64,000 nucleotides of DNA from Brachycybe producta (GCA_036925085.1 JAUPFP010000001.1:11795854-11859853), one strand, 5' to 3'; shown: positions 33,101 to 43,400, numbered from the stretch's first letter. Translations and numbers: made by a program. Notes: generated by a model not told the origin, from the sequence alone.

Positions 33101-34995
33101 GAGATGAAATCCCGGACAATGGAGGTCTTCTTGACCTCCACCCACAGGTCAGGTCACTTCAGCTGCCCACAACACACTGCCCAGATCCTGTGGCTGACCA
33201 GGCCACAGGAAACCTCCAGGCAACTCCACCTGGAGGGGACAGAGGTCACTTCTGACCTCTCACCCATTGACTTAATGGTGGGAGGTCTGCTGGCACCAAA
33301 ATGGCGTCCGTCCCAACAGCCTACTGTAGCTGTCAGGCAGACCACCATAGGGAATTCGTCTGCTCGATCAAAAATTTGAAATTGAGCAGACAAGGTTGCC
33401 ACATTATTTTCATGGCAAATATATCTTTTTAAAGATATCGTCATAAAAATATTTTTAGTAATATACTAATATCTCACCAAGTATCTGAAACATTTTCAAT
33501 TTTTTTCATAATATTTCTCAGGAATTCTTCGTGGACTGAATTTAACTATTCAGCCGCAATAATCTAGAAATGTTCTAGTTAAGGTGGCTGAATAGATATT
33601 TTATTATTTGAGAAAGTTTTTGTTTTCCGGAGTTTTCTGGAGAAACATTACAAACAGAAAACCCAAAGTGTTTTAGAAACTAGAATAGTTGGTGATCATG
33701 TTAAAACATTTTCATGATATGTTTAAAAAATAAACTGTTTATGATTTTGAAAAAGGCTAAAATAGCTTTTATGAAATGTCAATTGAAAAACCAAAAAAAC
33801 GGGTTATTTTGAAACCGCTATAAAATGTTTATTTTTTTATTTTTTAAGATATTGCCATGAAAAAAAGAAAAAAAAAAACGTTTAGCATAATCGTCTACCA
33901 TTCTAGTTTTGGAAATCAATTTGAATTGTTTTCATAAAGTTATTTCTAAAGAACATTTACTTGACGTTTTTGCGTCCAAATTTTACAAAAACGTCTATGG
34001 AACATATCATTAGCCACTGCATTGGTGCCGTCCAAATGGGGGGGGGGGGGAGGAGGAGGGGTTCAAAAGCAAAATAAATATCTATAAAGCTACCTGAATA
34101 ATAACTTGGATTTACATGAATTTAAAATCAAATACATGCATATTTAAGCTGAAATCATGTTGTAATTCAGAAAATAGTATTCAAAATCCGTATGAAATAG
34201 AGATTGGTGGTCAACCTATGTAGTTGAGACGTTAATAATAATTTTAAATGTAATACAATACAATGTCAAGTGTATGGAAAGATTTTTAAGCTAACCTTTT
34301 GCTTTGTTATTTAGTAACATTTTAGAGAATATGTCAATTAGTTATGAACGTATATGGTGTGCTTCAAATTACATACTAAGACTATGCTTTTTAGTCAAGG
34401 TTAGTAGGCAAAGGTTGAAAGTGTCTAGTAGAGAGATCGGATCGCTGGTTTCCTTCCTTTGAAACATATAACATGCAAGGGCAGTGCATGTTCACTTAAA
34501 CCTTGGTAGTTAGTTATTATAGCCACGAACATGATAACCTAAACTGATGTTGACTATTTTAGTAAAAAAACAATTTTGGTGCAAGGCTAGTACAGAGAAG
34601 TCTTCTTCTCTCTATTAACCTTGCTACCAGAAAACCTTCGTGAAAAGGCAATGCATGTTTACGAATCGAAACTAACGTTCTAAGAAAGACTCAATACGCT
34701 GAACCAGTGGCCTCCAGTCTCCATCTTCGCCCGACTTAAACCGAATGAGCGTGTTAGAAACGTTCCTTCCGTCAGGGATCGGTTGCAATTGAAGACCGTC
34801 GCGAAACGTAACTTCGTTGTTTGTGGTAAACAACAAGAAAGATAAAGCGAAGAGTTGGTAAAACATGACTGCGTTTTCTCCGAGATGTGATTCAAAACTG
34901 GCAAAGAACACAAGAAAATATAATATTAATACTGACTTGACCCCTAAGGTCCGATCAAAATGTGGAGTTCGAGCAAAGTTTGATCGTTTCGACAT
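20827..34995 (-). CDS. Na+/K+-ATPase beta subunit, copy 2 (gene span)
   Basis: Exons 3 (21847-21672), 4 (21284-21162) and 5 (21066-20827) encode the ectodomain of a P-type ATPase beta subunit, the glycoprotein that folds and delivers the alpha pump subunit. Sizes and phases equal those of copy 1 (176, about 126 and 240 bp). The likely exon 2 is at 34677 up to about 34897 or 34995. All six ectodomain cysteines are present. No exon with the GRTxxxW signature was found between the copies. If the ATG at 34995 is used, the protein is 285 residues with a short basic tail and a hydrophobic segment as signal anchor. Otherwise copy 1 exon 1 could be spliced in; the acceptor at 34868/34869 keeps phase. 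Possibly a diverged paralogue; possibly exons 2 and 3-5 derive from different duplicates. Confidence 0.65.
21079..21106 (-). repeat. (CT)n microsatellite serving as polypyrimidine tract
   Basis: A GA/CT run lies 13 bp upstream of the exon 5 acceptor on the coding strand and fills the place of the polypyrimidine tract in the 95-bp intron 4 of copy 2. Confidence 0.8.
21162..21284 (-). CDS. Beta subunit copy 2, exon 4 (GC donor)
   Basis: A CAG acceptor precedes IFNWKPDIYKVNELPEEMPQ; the exon ends MLWLSCEGE. The donor reads GAG|GCAAGT, a GC-AG intron, where copy 1 has GAG|GTAAGA. It is 41 codons, two fewer than copy 1, phase 0 on both sides. Confidence 0.85.
21672..21847 (-). CDS. Beta subunit copy 2, exon 3
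   Basis: Acceptor ATAG|CT splits a codon (phase 1); the exon encodes YEPGQQTGYNVKPC, GQVCHFDIKTLGLNCTKEN and GYDKGSPCVFISTKQ, ending at donor GTTTGT. It is 176 bp as in copy 1. It contains four of the six conserved cysteines and an N-C-T glycosylation site. Confidence 0.9.
22041..22582 (-). repeat. LTR of the GC-rich Gypsy family (internally deleted)
   Basis: Begins TGTAACGACCCGCC on the plus strand, the reverse complement of the LTR end, and contains the shared blocks seen at 33063-33403, 57122-57896 and 61683-62468. About 105 bp between CAGATCCTG and CTGGCACC, present in the other copies, are missing here. The outer TGTGGCAACC end is also absent. Confidence 0.8.
22597..25525 (-). pseudogene. 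Decayed third ORF of the GC-rich Gypsy element, unrecognised
   Basis: Starting at ATG 25525 (MEKEKEEDDGGSHRRSPS) the minus strand has a chain of coding-like segments in shifting frames. They are a Ser/Glu-rich part; a segment with VGDHRYFIGEISTVQVRKDG followed by a basic run; a coiled-coil-like part with LDDKLKRLQAQAASLHRQ (24446-24078); a globular part of 152 codons (23280-22822) with GCQYHGYYHLDEP and GGFPVVMVMNPVQQTFTI; and a Trp-rich end (22794-22597, MCLWWARRWAAEW). It lies between integrase and the 3' LTR, where env would be, but has no signal peptide, no membrane segment and few cysteines. I do not recognise it. Confidence 0.45.
25540..26460 (-). repeat. Degenerate ACCGT/ACGGT dyad repeats
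   Basis: Units such as TTCACCGTGCAAA, TTTCACCATCCAAAGT and TCGGTAAA recur about every 60-100 bp and form short dyads (for example GGTAAAAACC). The same style of repeat fills the leader of the plus-strand family member at 57897-58435. Confidence 0.55.
26709..27824 (-). pseudogene. Gypsy integrase remnant
   Basis: Minus-strand segments in order: CQRARQ from the zinc-binding end; GMDFVGRFP (first Asp); LVLDRGSQFSS (second Asp); LQANGLTECTNK (Glu), so the D,D-35-E residues survive. Then come a linker with RQRLTAAQKRQKERYD, YQPGDQVWI, and the C-terminal DRFHVDNMKPY block followed by an acidic tail. Stops and frameshifts separate the pieces. The N-terminal half of the zinc finger and all upstream pol are missing at about 27824. 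Confidence 0.75.
27825..28658 (+). other. Upstream region of the R1-like element with degenerate monomers
   Basis: No ORF. It contains a perfect palindrome AAAACGACGTCGTTTT (28095-28110), followed by recurring units built on GCCATCTTGGTT (near 28120, 28210, 28263, 28316 and 28378). This fits a monomer-type promoter or 5' UTR of the non-LTR element that follows. Confidence 0.5.
28659..30033 (+). pseudogene. ORF1 (Gag-like) of the R1-like element
   Basis: Two overlapping frames: 28659-29048, a highly charged N-terminal part (HAEKQRERNKRLKRAVQ), and 29041-30033, 330 codons ending in a knuckle CFKCNSLGHLASTC and the start of a second (CMRCGG). After the stop at 30033 another frame continues the second knuckle (HLLKDC) and a third Cys/His stretch up to the ORF2 start, so a one-base indel ended the ORF early. 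The N-terminal frame lacks an ATG. It would bind element RNA. Confidence 0.7.
30167..31057 (+). pseudogene. ORF2 APE-type endonuclease of the R1-like element
   Basis: ATG at 30167 overlaps the ORF1 end. APE blocks: LQVNVGRGKA, FICIQEPG (catalytic Glu), YSEPNGD, then VLENFNAKHQSWGS where the usual GDFNA-x-H has Glu-Asn for Gly-Asp, a damaged active site, and DDSLSDHKYIEI (SDH box). The frame is lost around 31057. Confidence 0.75.
31138..31811 (+). pseudogene. ORF2 reverse transcriptase start of the R1-like element
   Basis: The frame reads FKPDRAPGPNGVPVACL, GHFPDVWKTGAVVWIPK and RPVCLLPTIGKVMDKLI, which are RT blocks 0-2a of APE-type elements. A frameshift near 31779 precedes LSQEQYGFRQG. The catalytic palm boxes are missing because the element is cut at about 31811. 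Confidence 0.75.
31812..33062 (-). pseudogene. Gag fragment of the GC-rich Gypsy family (minus strand)
   Basis: Closely related to the plus-strand gag at 59124-60360. Shared blocks are TESESDVSGDRSRQPRRVSA, APFLRKFEAKARGQ, LPDLTWTELKDAMRSRF, a Ser/Ala/Thr-rich linker and CYGCNQ. The zinc knuckle is broken by a frameshift. The start codon region is fused directly to a piece of LTR at about 33062, so the leader and the Gag N-terminus (present at 58436-59120 in the other copy) are deleted. The other end meets the R1-like RT. Confidence 0.8.
33063..33403 (-). repeat. Partial LTR of the GC-rich Gypsy family
   Basis: On the minus strand it begins TGTGGCAACCTTGTCTGCTC, the LTR start, and continues into the hairpin-rich part (GAGGTCA / TGACCTC; CCTCCAGG / CCTGGAGG), then stops at GGCACCCAGAC where gag begins. 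Only the first 340 bp of the LTR are kept. Confidence 0.85.
33404..34676. other. Intronic stretch, no gene seen
   Basis: AT-rich. Contains 33680-34025, the duplicate of 20390-20715, and a G-tract of 13 near 34039. Confidence 0.5.
33680..34025. repeat. Duplicate of the 20390-20715 segment
   Basis: Aligns with the 3' flank of beta-subunit copy 2. Its position about 650 bp 3' of the isolated exon 2 suggests it may be the 3' flank of a further, collapsed gene copy. Confidence 0.65.
34677..34995 (-). CDS. Beta subunit copy 2, probable exon 2 (5' end uncertain)
   Basis: Encodes QLQPIPDGRNVSNTLIRF and DGDWRPLVQRIESFLE, matching copy 1 exon 2 ([17 protein letters not shown] ... [10 protein letters not shown]). 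It ends at the same split codon, GAAC|GTTAGT. Upstream the resemblance fades: instead of the usual membrane helix and the F-x-T-L ... K-W linker there is VMFYQLFALSFLLF and, further up, SVLILYFLVFFASF. Possible starts: ATG 34995 (basic tail MSKRSNFAR), an acceptor at 34897/34898 (good pyrimidine tract but wrong phase for copy 1 exon 1), or 34868/34869 (right phase, weak tract). Confidence 0.6.
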
Positions 34996-34998
34996 CAA

Positions 34999-37200
34999 GC
35001 AATTAGCAACATAAGAAGTTCTTATTTTAACTCTTTATGACAACCAACAAATCAAATTTGCGATAGAAGGAAAAATTTAGACAACTAAATACATAAGTGA
35101 TCTTAAAACATTTTATTTTCTTCATGATATATTTATATAAAATATGCAACTCTTCCGACTGTGCTACAGATTTTTTTGGAAATTGATGTTATTTTACATT
35201 TTACACAGTATTGTGTGGACCTTTTATTTTTCTTCAAATAATTGACTAACATTTGCAAGAACTATAATAACATTTCGTTACAATTTGCAACAAAATCACA
35301 ACATTACATTTGAGATAATTTTTTGTTACTCTCACGGGATGGATGATTACAATCTAGATTTTTTTAATTTATTTATTTTAATATTTCTATTCTAACTTTT
35401 GCAACAGTTTGCAACCATATTTTTGTTTTGTATAAATTATAAGACCAGAATAGAAGATGGAAGAAAAAAAACAAAGTGGCAATGGCAGCAACAAAAAATA
35501 TACTAAAAAATATACAAACACAATTACAGACACGACTGCACAGACTTTTACAATGAAGATATTACATTTTGATACAGAGTGCAAAAATTTGGATACCCTT
35601 TCTATTTATACTTCATAATAAAAATTATTTATTACAACTACAAGTGCAATTCATTCATAGTAACATACATATATAGCTGTTTTTTATCACTGTCTACAGC
35701 AACTGATTTCAAGAGTGTTTTGAAAATTAAGAAAGTCATAATTTTGTCGAGGGTTTACTCCCCCGAAGCGTAACTATTTTTACCGTTACCCAACCTATGG
35801 CATCCGTGGTCACCTTTGACCACGGTCGGTCCACATATGACTACGATAGGTCACAAGTGGGCCCGGGGTTGCCCATCCCCATGCCGGGTCCTAACCGACC
35901 GGGATCGGCCGACGCTTTTTCGACAGTAAAACAAGTTCGTTACTTTCCCGACATTCAGTTTTTATCGAACGTTTAAAAAAAAAACGCAAATTGTTTTAAT
36001 ATTAAAACACTCATAACGAAAAAAGGAAAAAAAAAACTTCCTACGAAATTTTGAAAGACGCAAATAGAAACAATCTCTCATTTTGTTCTTTTCTTAAGTA
36101 GAACTATCTTAAAGCTGGTTTTGTAAACTCCTGCAGAATTATGGCTGTAGATATTTCATTCCATGTTACAATCACTCATTCACGCTTCTTTCTCTACAAC
36201 GCCTGTATAGTAAACATGCAGGAGGAGTTTATAAAATCAACCTCTAACCACCACGTTCAAAATCATAACTTAAAATAAAGCTAAACTTAAAAGTCAATCT
36301 ACAAAGAGTTTACTTTTAAGTTTTTTTTTTGCAAAGTTTTAAGAATACGGGGACGGCTGAAAATGGCCGAAAAAATAAAAAAAGTTAAAAGTTAGAAACA
36401 GCATAGCAACACATACTAAAATTGGTTTAATGCAGTGCAGCAAGTTCGTGGTTTTTTTTTTACGATTAACTCGTCGAGCATGAAGCATGGTTCAGAATGT
36501 TGAATGCATATTTAGAAAAATTTTGCACTGCATTAAACCGATTCAGAACAAGAAGGAAAAAAAACTAATAAAAGTTAGAAAGGAGAAATAAAAAAAAAGC
36601 TTAGAAAAATGAAATTGCAAGACTTGAACCGAAATTAATACTTATTGTTGATCTACAACCATTGCGCAATTATATAAATGAAATTTCATCGAGAAGAAAA
36701 AAATTCATTTACATTACATTTTTTAAACGCGTTTCGAATTTTGGGGATTCACTTTACCCAGGTGGAGGGGAGAAAAGGGGGAAGGAGAGAAATATTACGT
36801 GGACAATCAAAATGCGCTACCAAAATTTCAAAACATACAAAAGCTTTTTTTTCTGCTTTTGAACGAAAGAAACTTTGATCTGATGTGAGGGAGGGGAAGA
36901 GAACAGTTGATCGAATAGAAGTCGAAACTTGTGATTCATATTAAAATTGCATCAAAGTCCCGTTTTCGAAGAAAGCTAAAAAACACTTTTTTTGATCCGT
37001 CGTTTAAACGGAAACCAACTATCTGATAGGAATGTTGCCGATGATGATTCTATTTTGTTTAAGACAGCATAAAACGATTTCACTTTATTTAGTTTTTTGT
37101 TTGTTTTTCTAATTTCGAGGCTCTCCTGCTTTTCGATAAAGACTCAATAATTTCGAACGAACTAAAAAAAACCTCCACGATCGTTCGAACGAGACACTTT
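34999..37200. other. Intergenic region between the two beta-subunit copies
   Basis: No gene found and no GRTxxxW exon. Contains a hairpin CCGTGGTCA / TGACCACGG (35804-35825) in a short GC-rich island and the 36421-36542 inverted repeat. Confidence 0.5.
36421..36542. repeat. 122-bp inverted repeat with 19-bp arms
   Basis: ATTGGTTTAATGCAGTGCA (36421-36439) and its reverse complement with one mismatch (36524-36542) bracket 84 bp. It could be a tiny MITE or a structured element. Confidence 0.75.
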
Positions 37201-37224
37201 TTTTTTTTTTTTTTTTTTTATTAT

Positions 37225-37464
37225 TTAATCCATGAGAAGTTCGAAATGAACGCTTCCGCGTCGTTCCATTCGATTATGCACAATGTTTTTAGCCCAGGCT
37301 CTGCATTCGATGTTGATGAGAACACCTGGAACCGGTTTCAAGAACTGAACCATGACCAGCGGTGACAAATAATTCGGAGTGTTTCTGTAGGGAAAAAAAA
37401 AGTAAGGGAATCCTGCTTGTGGTTGGTAGACAATTGGTCCCATATTCTCTCGATCGGCCGGATT
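37225..37464 (-). CDS. ATP1B: Beta subunit copy 1, exon 5
   Basis: TATCAG acceptor, then [46 protein letters not shown] and FELLMD with a TAA stop. Sixth cysteine in IEC. AATAAA at 37217-37222 and a run of about 20 A follow at once on the coding strand. Confidence 0.95.
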   Translation of the reverse strand, partial: NPADRENMGPIVYQPQAGFPYFFFPYRNTPNYLSPLVMVQFLKPVPGVLINIECRAWAKNIVHNRMERRGSVHFELLMD

Positions 37465-40400
37465 CTGATAAAAAGAGAAAACGCAAAAAGACGACTATTA
37501 GACTCTACACGAGGAGGAGAAGTAGTTCGACCGTCAGTCTTCTTACCTCTCCTTCGCACGACAACCAGACCATTCCGTCATCTGGGCTACTAGTTGCAGC
37601 CAAATTCTTCAAATACTGTGACATATCATCTGGAACATCAGTTCCGTTATAAAGGACTGGTGTCCAATCGAAAATCTTTAATAGAAAGGTTTAGCAATTG
37701 TTACAAAACAAGGAAAACCTATAATTCGATTAGGGGAAACCCTCAATTCGAGGGAAAAATATTTGGATTTTTGTTGCTTTATGTGAAAGACCCAATGTTA
37801 AGAGTTCCCAATGTTAAGAGACCCAATGTTATGTTTAGCAGACCATTTTTTTTAGCGTCCATAAAAAAAAGTTTATTTTTTTGAAAATTCTTTTAAGTGA
37901 TTTAACTTCCTTTTTGTTTCTATTAATTTTGCTCCCAAAACAGATAACAATCAATGCCAAACTTCGACATTGAGCTAGGTTCATCCCCATACTGTGTACT
38001 TCATTTCAAATCTGATGTCGTTTTCTTGTAGGTTGCTCCGTTTAAGAGTTCGACTCACAACAAATTAGTACAAAAAACTCGAAATTTGCTTGTAAAAAAT
38101 TCATTAAAAATAACTACTGTGTGGATTTGTTTGTCATGAACATGATATTGACCCACCATAGCCAACAACATAAAAAACCGAATCCCTTTTATCTTTTTTC
38201 GTTCACGAGTAGTTCTGCTCGCAAGATCCAATTGGAATTCATCTATCTTTGAGTCCCTTTCTTTTCTAAAAAGCAACTAAGGTCCAAAAAAATGGATGGA
38301 TGTCAACTTTGTTCCGTACCCTGTTCATCTTGATGACGATGCAAGGATGTCCCTTATCGTAACCAAAGTTATTTTCTTTTGTGCAGTTAGTTCCCAAACT
38401 CTTGATGTCAAAGTAACAGACTTGGTTGTCGCCCGGCGGTGTCCTGGAAGTGCAAGGTTTCACGGTGTGTCCCGTCTGTCGTCCAGGTTCATAAGCTACA
38501 TAAAAAAAAGATTTTGACAATAGACGAAGATCATCGTGCGAGCATTCAAACTAACAACGTACGTTCGAGAAAAGCCTGAAGACGGTTGGCCCACGGTCCC
38601 CAACTTCCTTGGCTACCGTGTTGAAACCAAATTAGAGTGCTTTCGACGTTCTTTTCGTCGGGCATCGGCCGGAATCCGAGACCCGGGTTGGTTCCGATTA
38701 AACTCTCGCTCAGTTTCCATTTCGGTTCAAGATGGTTCAAAGTTTGGTAAAAGATGACTAACATAACGGCAAAGAAAGCTGCAAGGGCCGCATAGAAGAC
38801 CATGTAAAACAGTCCGATTTTGGCTATAAAAAAACACAAGTGAAGAAACCATTTTAAGAGAATGTTTTTTTTTGATAAATTTTAGTAATTCTGAACACGG
38901 GATTAAAAGGAAACAAGACACCAGAGGTATTCTAGGCAAACTACAAGCGTTGAAACCAATCCTGATTTCTTAAATTTGTCTCAACTCGACTTTTGTTTGT
39001 TTGGTCTTTTTTTCTTCATCAAACAAATTTTATTTAACTCGCAGAAAAGATCAACGAAAAGACTAAAATTGATATTTTTTTCATAATTATTTGAAATTAT
39101 CTTCAGTTTCGTTCTTGATTAGAACAGAACTTAAACCTGACTGAACTCAAAATGTCAAGGTTTGAAAATTCCTAAATCCCTTTTCCAGTCAAATCTATAA
39201 TACAGGTGATAAAAATTCTCATGACGATAACATTTTTTTAAATAAAACTTTTTATGGCATTTTTTAAAATACTAAAAAATTGAAATTTCGATCATTTTCA
39301 AAATGCCGTAAAAGTATATTTCAATAAAATGAATCATCGTGAAAATTGCCTTCCTATATGTTCGTTTATTGTTCTAGTTTCTATGGCCGGGGGTCCACAT
39401 GAAGTTGATAAAACACAAAACAGAACCTCAAAAGTGTTTTCAAACAGATTGGCGACAAATTCTGCGACTTTTGTGTTTTATTATTGCTTTGTCTGCAATT
39501 TCATATCCCGGCTCAAGTCGGTAAACATGAAAATCTGCTTTTTTTCTGGCATGTTGAGTTAATGTCTCGAATTTGTGTTTCACTTTTGTCAGCCTCATGT
39601 GGACCCGGCCTTAAAAAAGTCAATTTCGTGATTGTACTCAATTGAGTTTTTGTTTTATCTTTTGATTCTATTCAATAATTCTTTGAAATAAATAAGGGAA
39701 AAAAAATTGCCTAAAACATATTTTTAGTTGTACATTTCTTTTATTAACTAGCAATTTTAAGAATAATAAGTTGTCCTTGGATGTTTTTAAGTAGAGGGAT
39801 TACATGGAAAGGGAGGCGACAGAGGGTCCTGGGGGGTCTGAGCCCCAAAACCAGAGAGAAGGAAGTTGTGACGAACATATTAATATTAGTAACATTTGCC
39901 TACAACGACATCCACGCACATATTTCTAATTGTAGGATTAAAAAGGCCTATAAATAGCCTAATGTGATTCTAAATTTTGCTGACTATATTTTCTTTGATA
40001 GAGAGACATGAACTTGCATTGTTTATTTTGAATTACAATATAATAAGTGGACTTTGTAAAATTATTCAATTTAATTGAAGCAGTTACTCACTAGGGGGCT
40101 GAGACCGGCCCTACACGTAACGTTTAACAGTGCAAATTTAACTGCACATGTCTACGCGCTCTATGCCGCGCCGTCCATGTCAAAAATACTCCGAATTAGT
40201 GATATAAATTGAATTAGGCCGGCCCTAGACATAACACGTTTAAATGCACAAAGTTAACTGTGCATTGCGCAGTTTTAGACACCTGTGCAAGTGACTTGTG
40301 ACGTATTGGGCGCATCTACTTTTTCGTTTCCGCCTGCACAAGTACAGTTGCACGATTAGGGCGCGTGTATGGGGGAGTTTGTGCAATCGTCATTGAGTTT

Positions 40401-43400
40401 GGCTGTTTTTGTGTTCCTCACAACTTGCAACGGTCTGCTAGTATCGTCTAGGGCATGACCTGCACAAGTCTTACACATGAGCAGTAGACATACGCAGTTA
40501 ATATTGCGCAGTTAAACGTTACGTATAGGGCCGCCTAAAAGAAATTAGCCACTCGAGTTGACTGTCAGCAGTTGTAAAGTAGCCCTAGTCTAACTGAATG
40601 AGCTGCAAAAAGTGCTTGTATAAAGATGACACTTGAGTTTGTCTAGCCATCTTTAGTATGTATAGTAAATAACGGGTTCGCCCACCAATTAAAGTTAATT
40701 TTATTTAAATTTTTTTATAATACTATTTTGAGGAAATTATAATTGCAATAATACAATTTGTAGACAAAATTTCAAATACGATATTGCGTAACGTAAAAGA
40801 AATTATTTTAAATCGAAAATGTTACATGAAACTCAAAAATGACTGTAAAATTCAGCACCATCTACCAACAAATAATGGGTGGCGCTGATCAAGCTCCAAA
40901 TGGAACAAGCGTCAAATGGAACTAACGCCAAACTGAACAAGCGTCAAATGGAACTAACGCCAAACTGAACAAGCGCCAAACTGAATAACCGCCAAAATGT
41001 GTGGTTAGGTTGGTGGCGCTGATCAAGCGCCAAATTGAACAAACGCCAAATGGAACAAATGCCAAACTGAATAAACGCCAAATGGAACAAATGCCAAATG
41101 GAACAAACGCCAAACTGAATAAACGCCAAACTGAATAAACGCCAAATGGAACAAACGCCAAACTGAATAAGCGCCAAATGGAACAAACGCCAAACTGAAT
41201 AAGCGCCAAATGGAACAAACGCCAAACTGAATAACCGCCAAAATGTGTGGTTAGGTTGGTGGCGCTGAACAAGCGCCAAACTGAATAAACGCCAAACGGA
41301 ACAAACGCCAAACGGAACAAACGCCAAACGGAACAAACGCCAAACAGAACAAACGCCAAACGGAACAAACGCCAAACGGAACAAACGCCAAACGGAACAA
41401 ACGCCAAAATGTGATAAACACGTTAGGTTAGGTTAGGATTGGTTAGGTTAGGATTGGTTAGGTTAGGATTGGTTAGGTTAGGATTGGTTAGGTTAGGATT
41501 GGTTAGGTTAGGATTGGTTTGGTTAGGATTGGTTAGGTTAGAATTGGTTAGGTTAGGATTGGTTAGGTTAGGTTAGGATTGGTTAGGTTAGGTTAGGATT
41601 GGTTAGGTTAGGTTAGGATTGGTTAGGTTAGGTTAGGATTGGTTAGGTTAGGTTAGGATTGGTTAGGTTAGGTTAGGATTGGTTAGGTTAGGTTAGGATT
41701 GGTTAGGTTAGGTTAGGATTGGTTAGGTTAGGTTAGGATTGGTTAGGTTAGGTTAGGATTGGTTAGGTTAGGATTGGTTAGGTTAGGATTGGTTTGCATG
41801 TTCTGTTTGTAAATCTGCACAATCTGACGTCTATAAAAGCTCACAATACTTGGACCATCAGAATTTACAAAAAACCTGAATAACCGCCAAACTGAATACG
41901 CGCCAAATGGAACAAACGCCAAACTGAATACGCGCCAAATGGAACAAACGCCAAACTGAATAAGCGCCAAATGGAACAAACGCCAAACTGAATAAGCGTC
42001 AAATGGAACAAACGCCAAACTGAATAAGCGCCAAATGGAACAAACGCCAAACTGAATAAGCGCCAAATGGAACAAACGCCAAACTGAATAAGCGCCAAAT
42101 GGAACAAACGCCAAACTGAATACGCGCCAAATGGAACAAACGCCAAACTGAATAAGCGCCAAATGGAACAAACGCCAAACTGAATAAGCGTCAAATGGAA
42201 CAAACGCCAAACTGAATAAGCGCCAAATGGAACAAACGCCAAACTGAATAAGCGCCAAATGGAACAAACGCCAAACTGAATAAGCGCCAAATGGAACAAA
42301 CGCCAAACTGAATAAGCGCCAAATGGAACAAACGCCAAACTGAATAAGCGCCAAATGGAACAAACGCTAAACTGAATAAGCGCCAAATGGAACAAACGCC
42401 AAACTGAATAACCGCCACATTTTTGGCTTTTATTCAGTTTGGCGTTTGTTCAATTTGGCGCTTATTCAGTCGCCCCAAATAATGACATTTCTTTCGATTT
42501 TACACGGAAAAAATCTTCGGATTTCTTTTGATTATATATAGGGGGAATACCTGTTTAGCCTCTATGCAGGGTATTTGCCTTGTGCCGCTTTAGGCGCAAC
42601 CTATATAATAACTCCACAGCCATACCATTGAGGCTATTGACTGCTAATACTCTTTAGAAAGGAAACCCAAATTTTTAATAAAAATGAAAATATTTTTTTA
42701 TTAAATATTGTGTGGATTCAAAATATGCAGCCCAGATGTGGACCTAATATTTCCAAGTATTCCTAAGATGCTTTTGTTATCCCTCAAATGTTAGTTTATC
42801 CCTTCATTTTGTTAAATAAGGGACACCTGAGAGGAGAGTCGACCTAACTTATGACCTTCCATTTAATGCTGTTTAAGATAAGACCACCAGAGGTCGCAAC
42901 AACAAAAAAGCTGTCTAGTGTAATTTGTGAAATCTGCAAGAGAAAGTTTTGTTCCAATTTTCGCTTCAGTCAGCATTTTCATTACCATTCGACCTATAAA
43001 ATTATTATGGTATATACTTGACTTTAATCTGTTTTATCGGTGATGAGTGCCAACTACAATTTTAATAACCTATTTTCTTACATTTTCTCCGTTCAAGAGG
43101 AAAGTGTTTTTCATTAATTGGGCGAGGTTACAAAATCGAACACTAGGTGGCGCTTCTTGAGACAACTTTTGAAAACAAATTCACATTTGGTTAGAAACTC
43201 AGCTTCACATTTTTTAATTGGAATCAGAGATTTTTAAACTGTTATAAATATTGCAGATCTATGCTCAACTTGGTAACTCGCGGGCCTCCAAAGACTTATT
43301 AACTGGTTTTAAGTGGCCCACAAGCACGAAATGTTGTCCACCCAAAGTAAAAGTTTCATTTTTATTGCCATCATTATACTGTGGGCGAACCGCAACGCCC

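Noticed and set aside
35760-35900. tRNA or tRNA-derived SINE in a GC-rich island
   Set aside because: No cloverleaf or A/B box could be placed; only one simple hairpin is clear.
40922-42418. Repetitive Trp/Arg/Leu/Phe ORFs on the minus strand
   Set aside because: Translation of the 32-bp minisatellite in several frames; no start context or non-repeat part.
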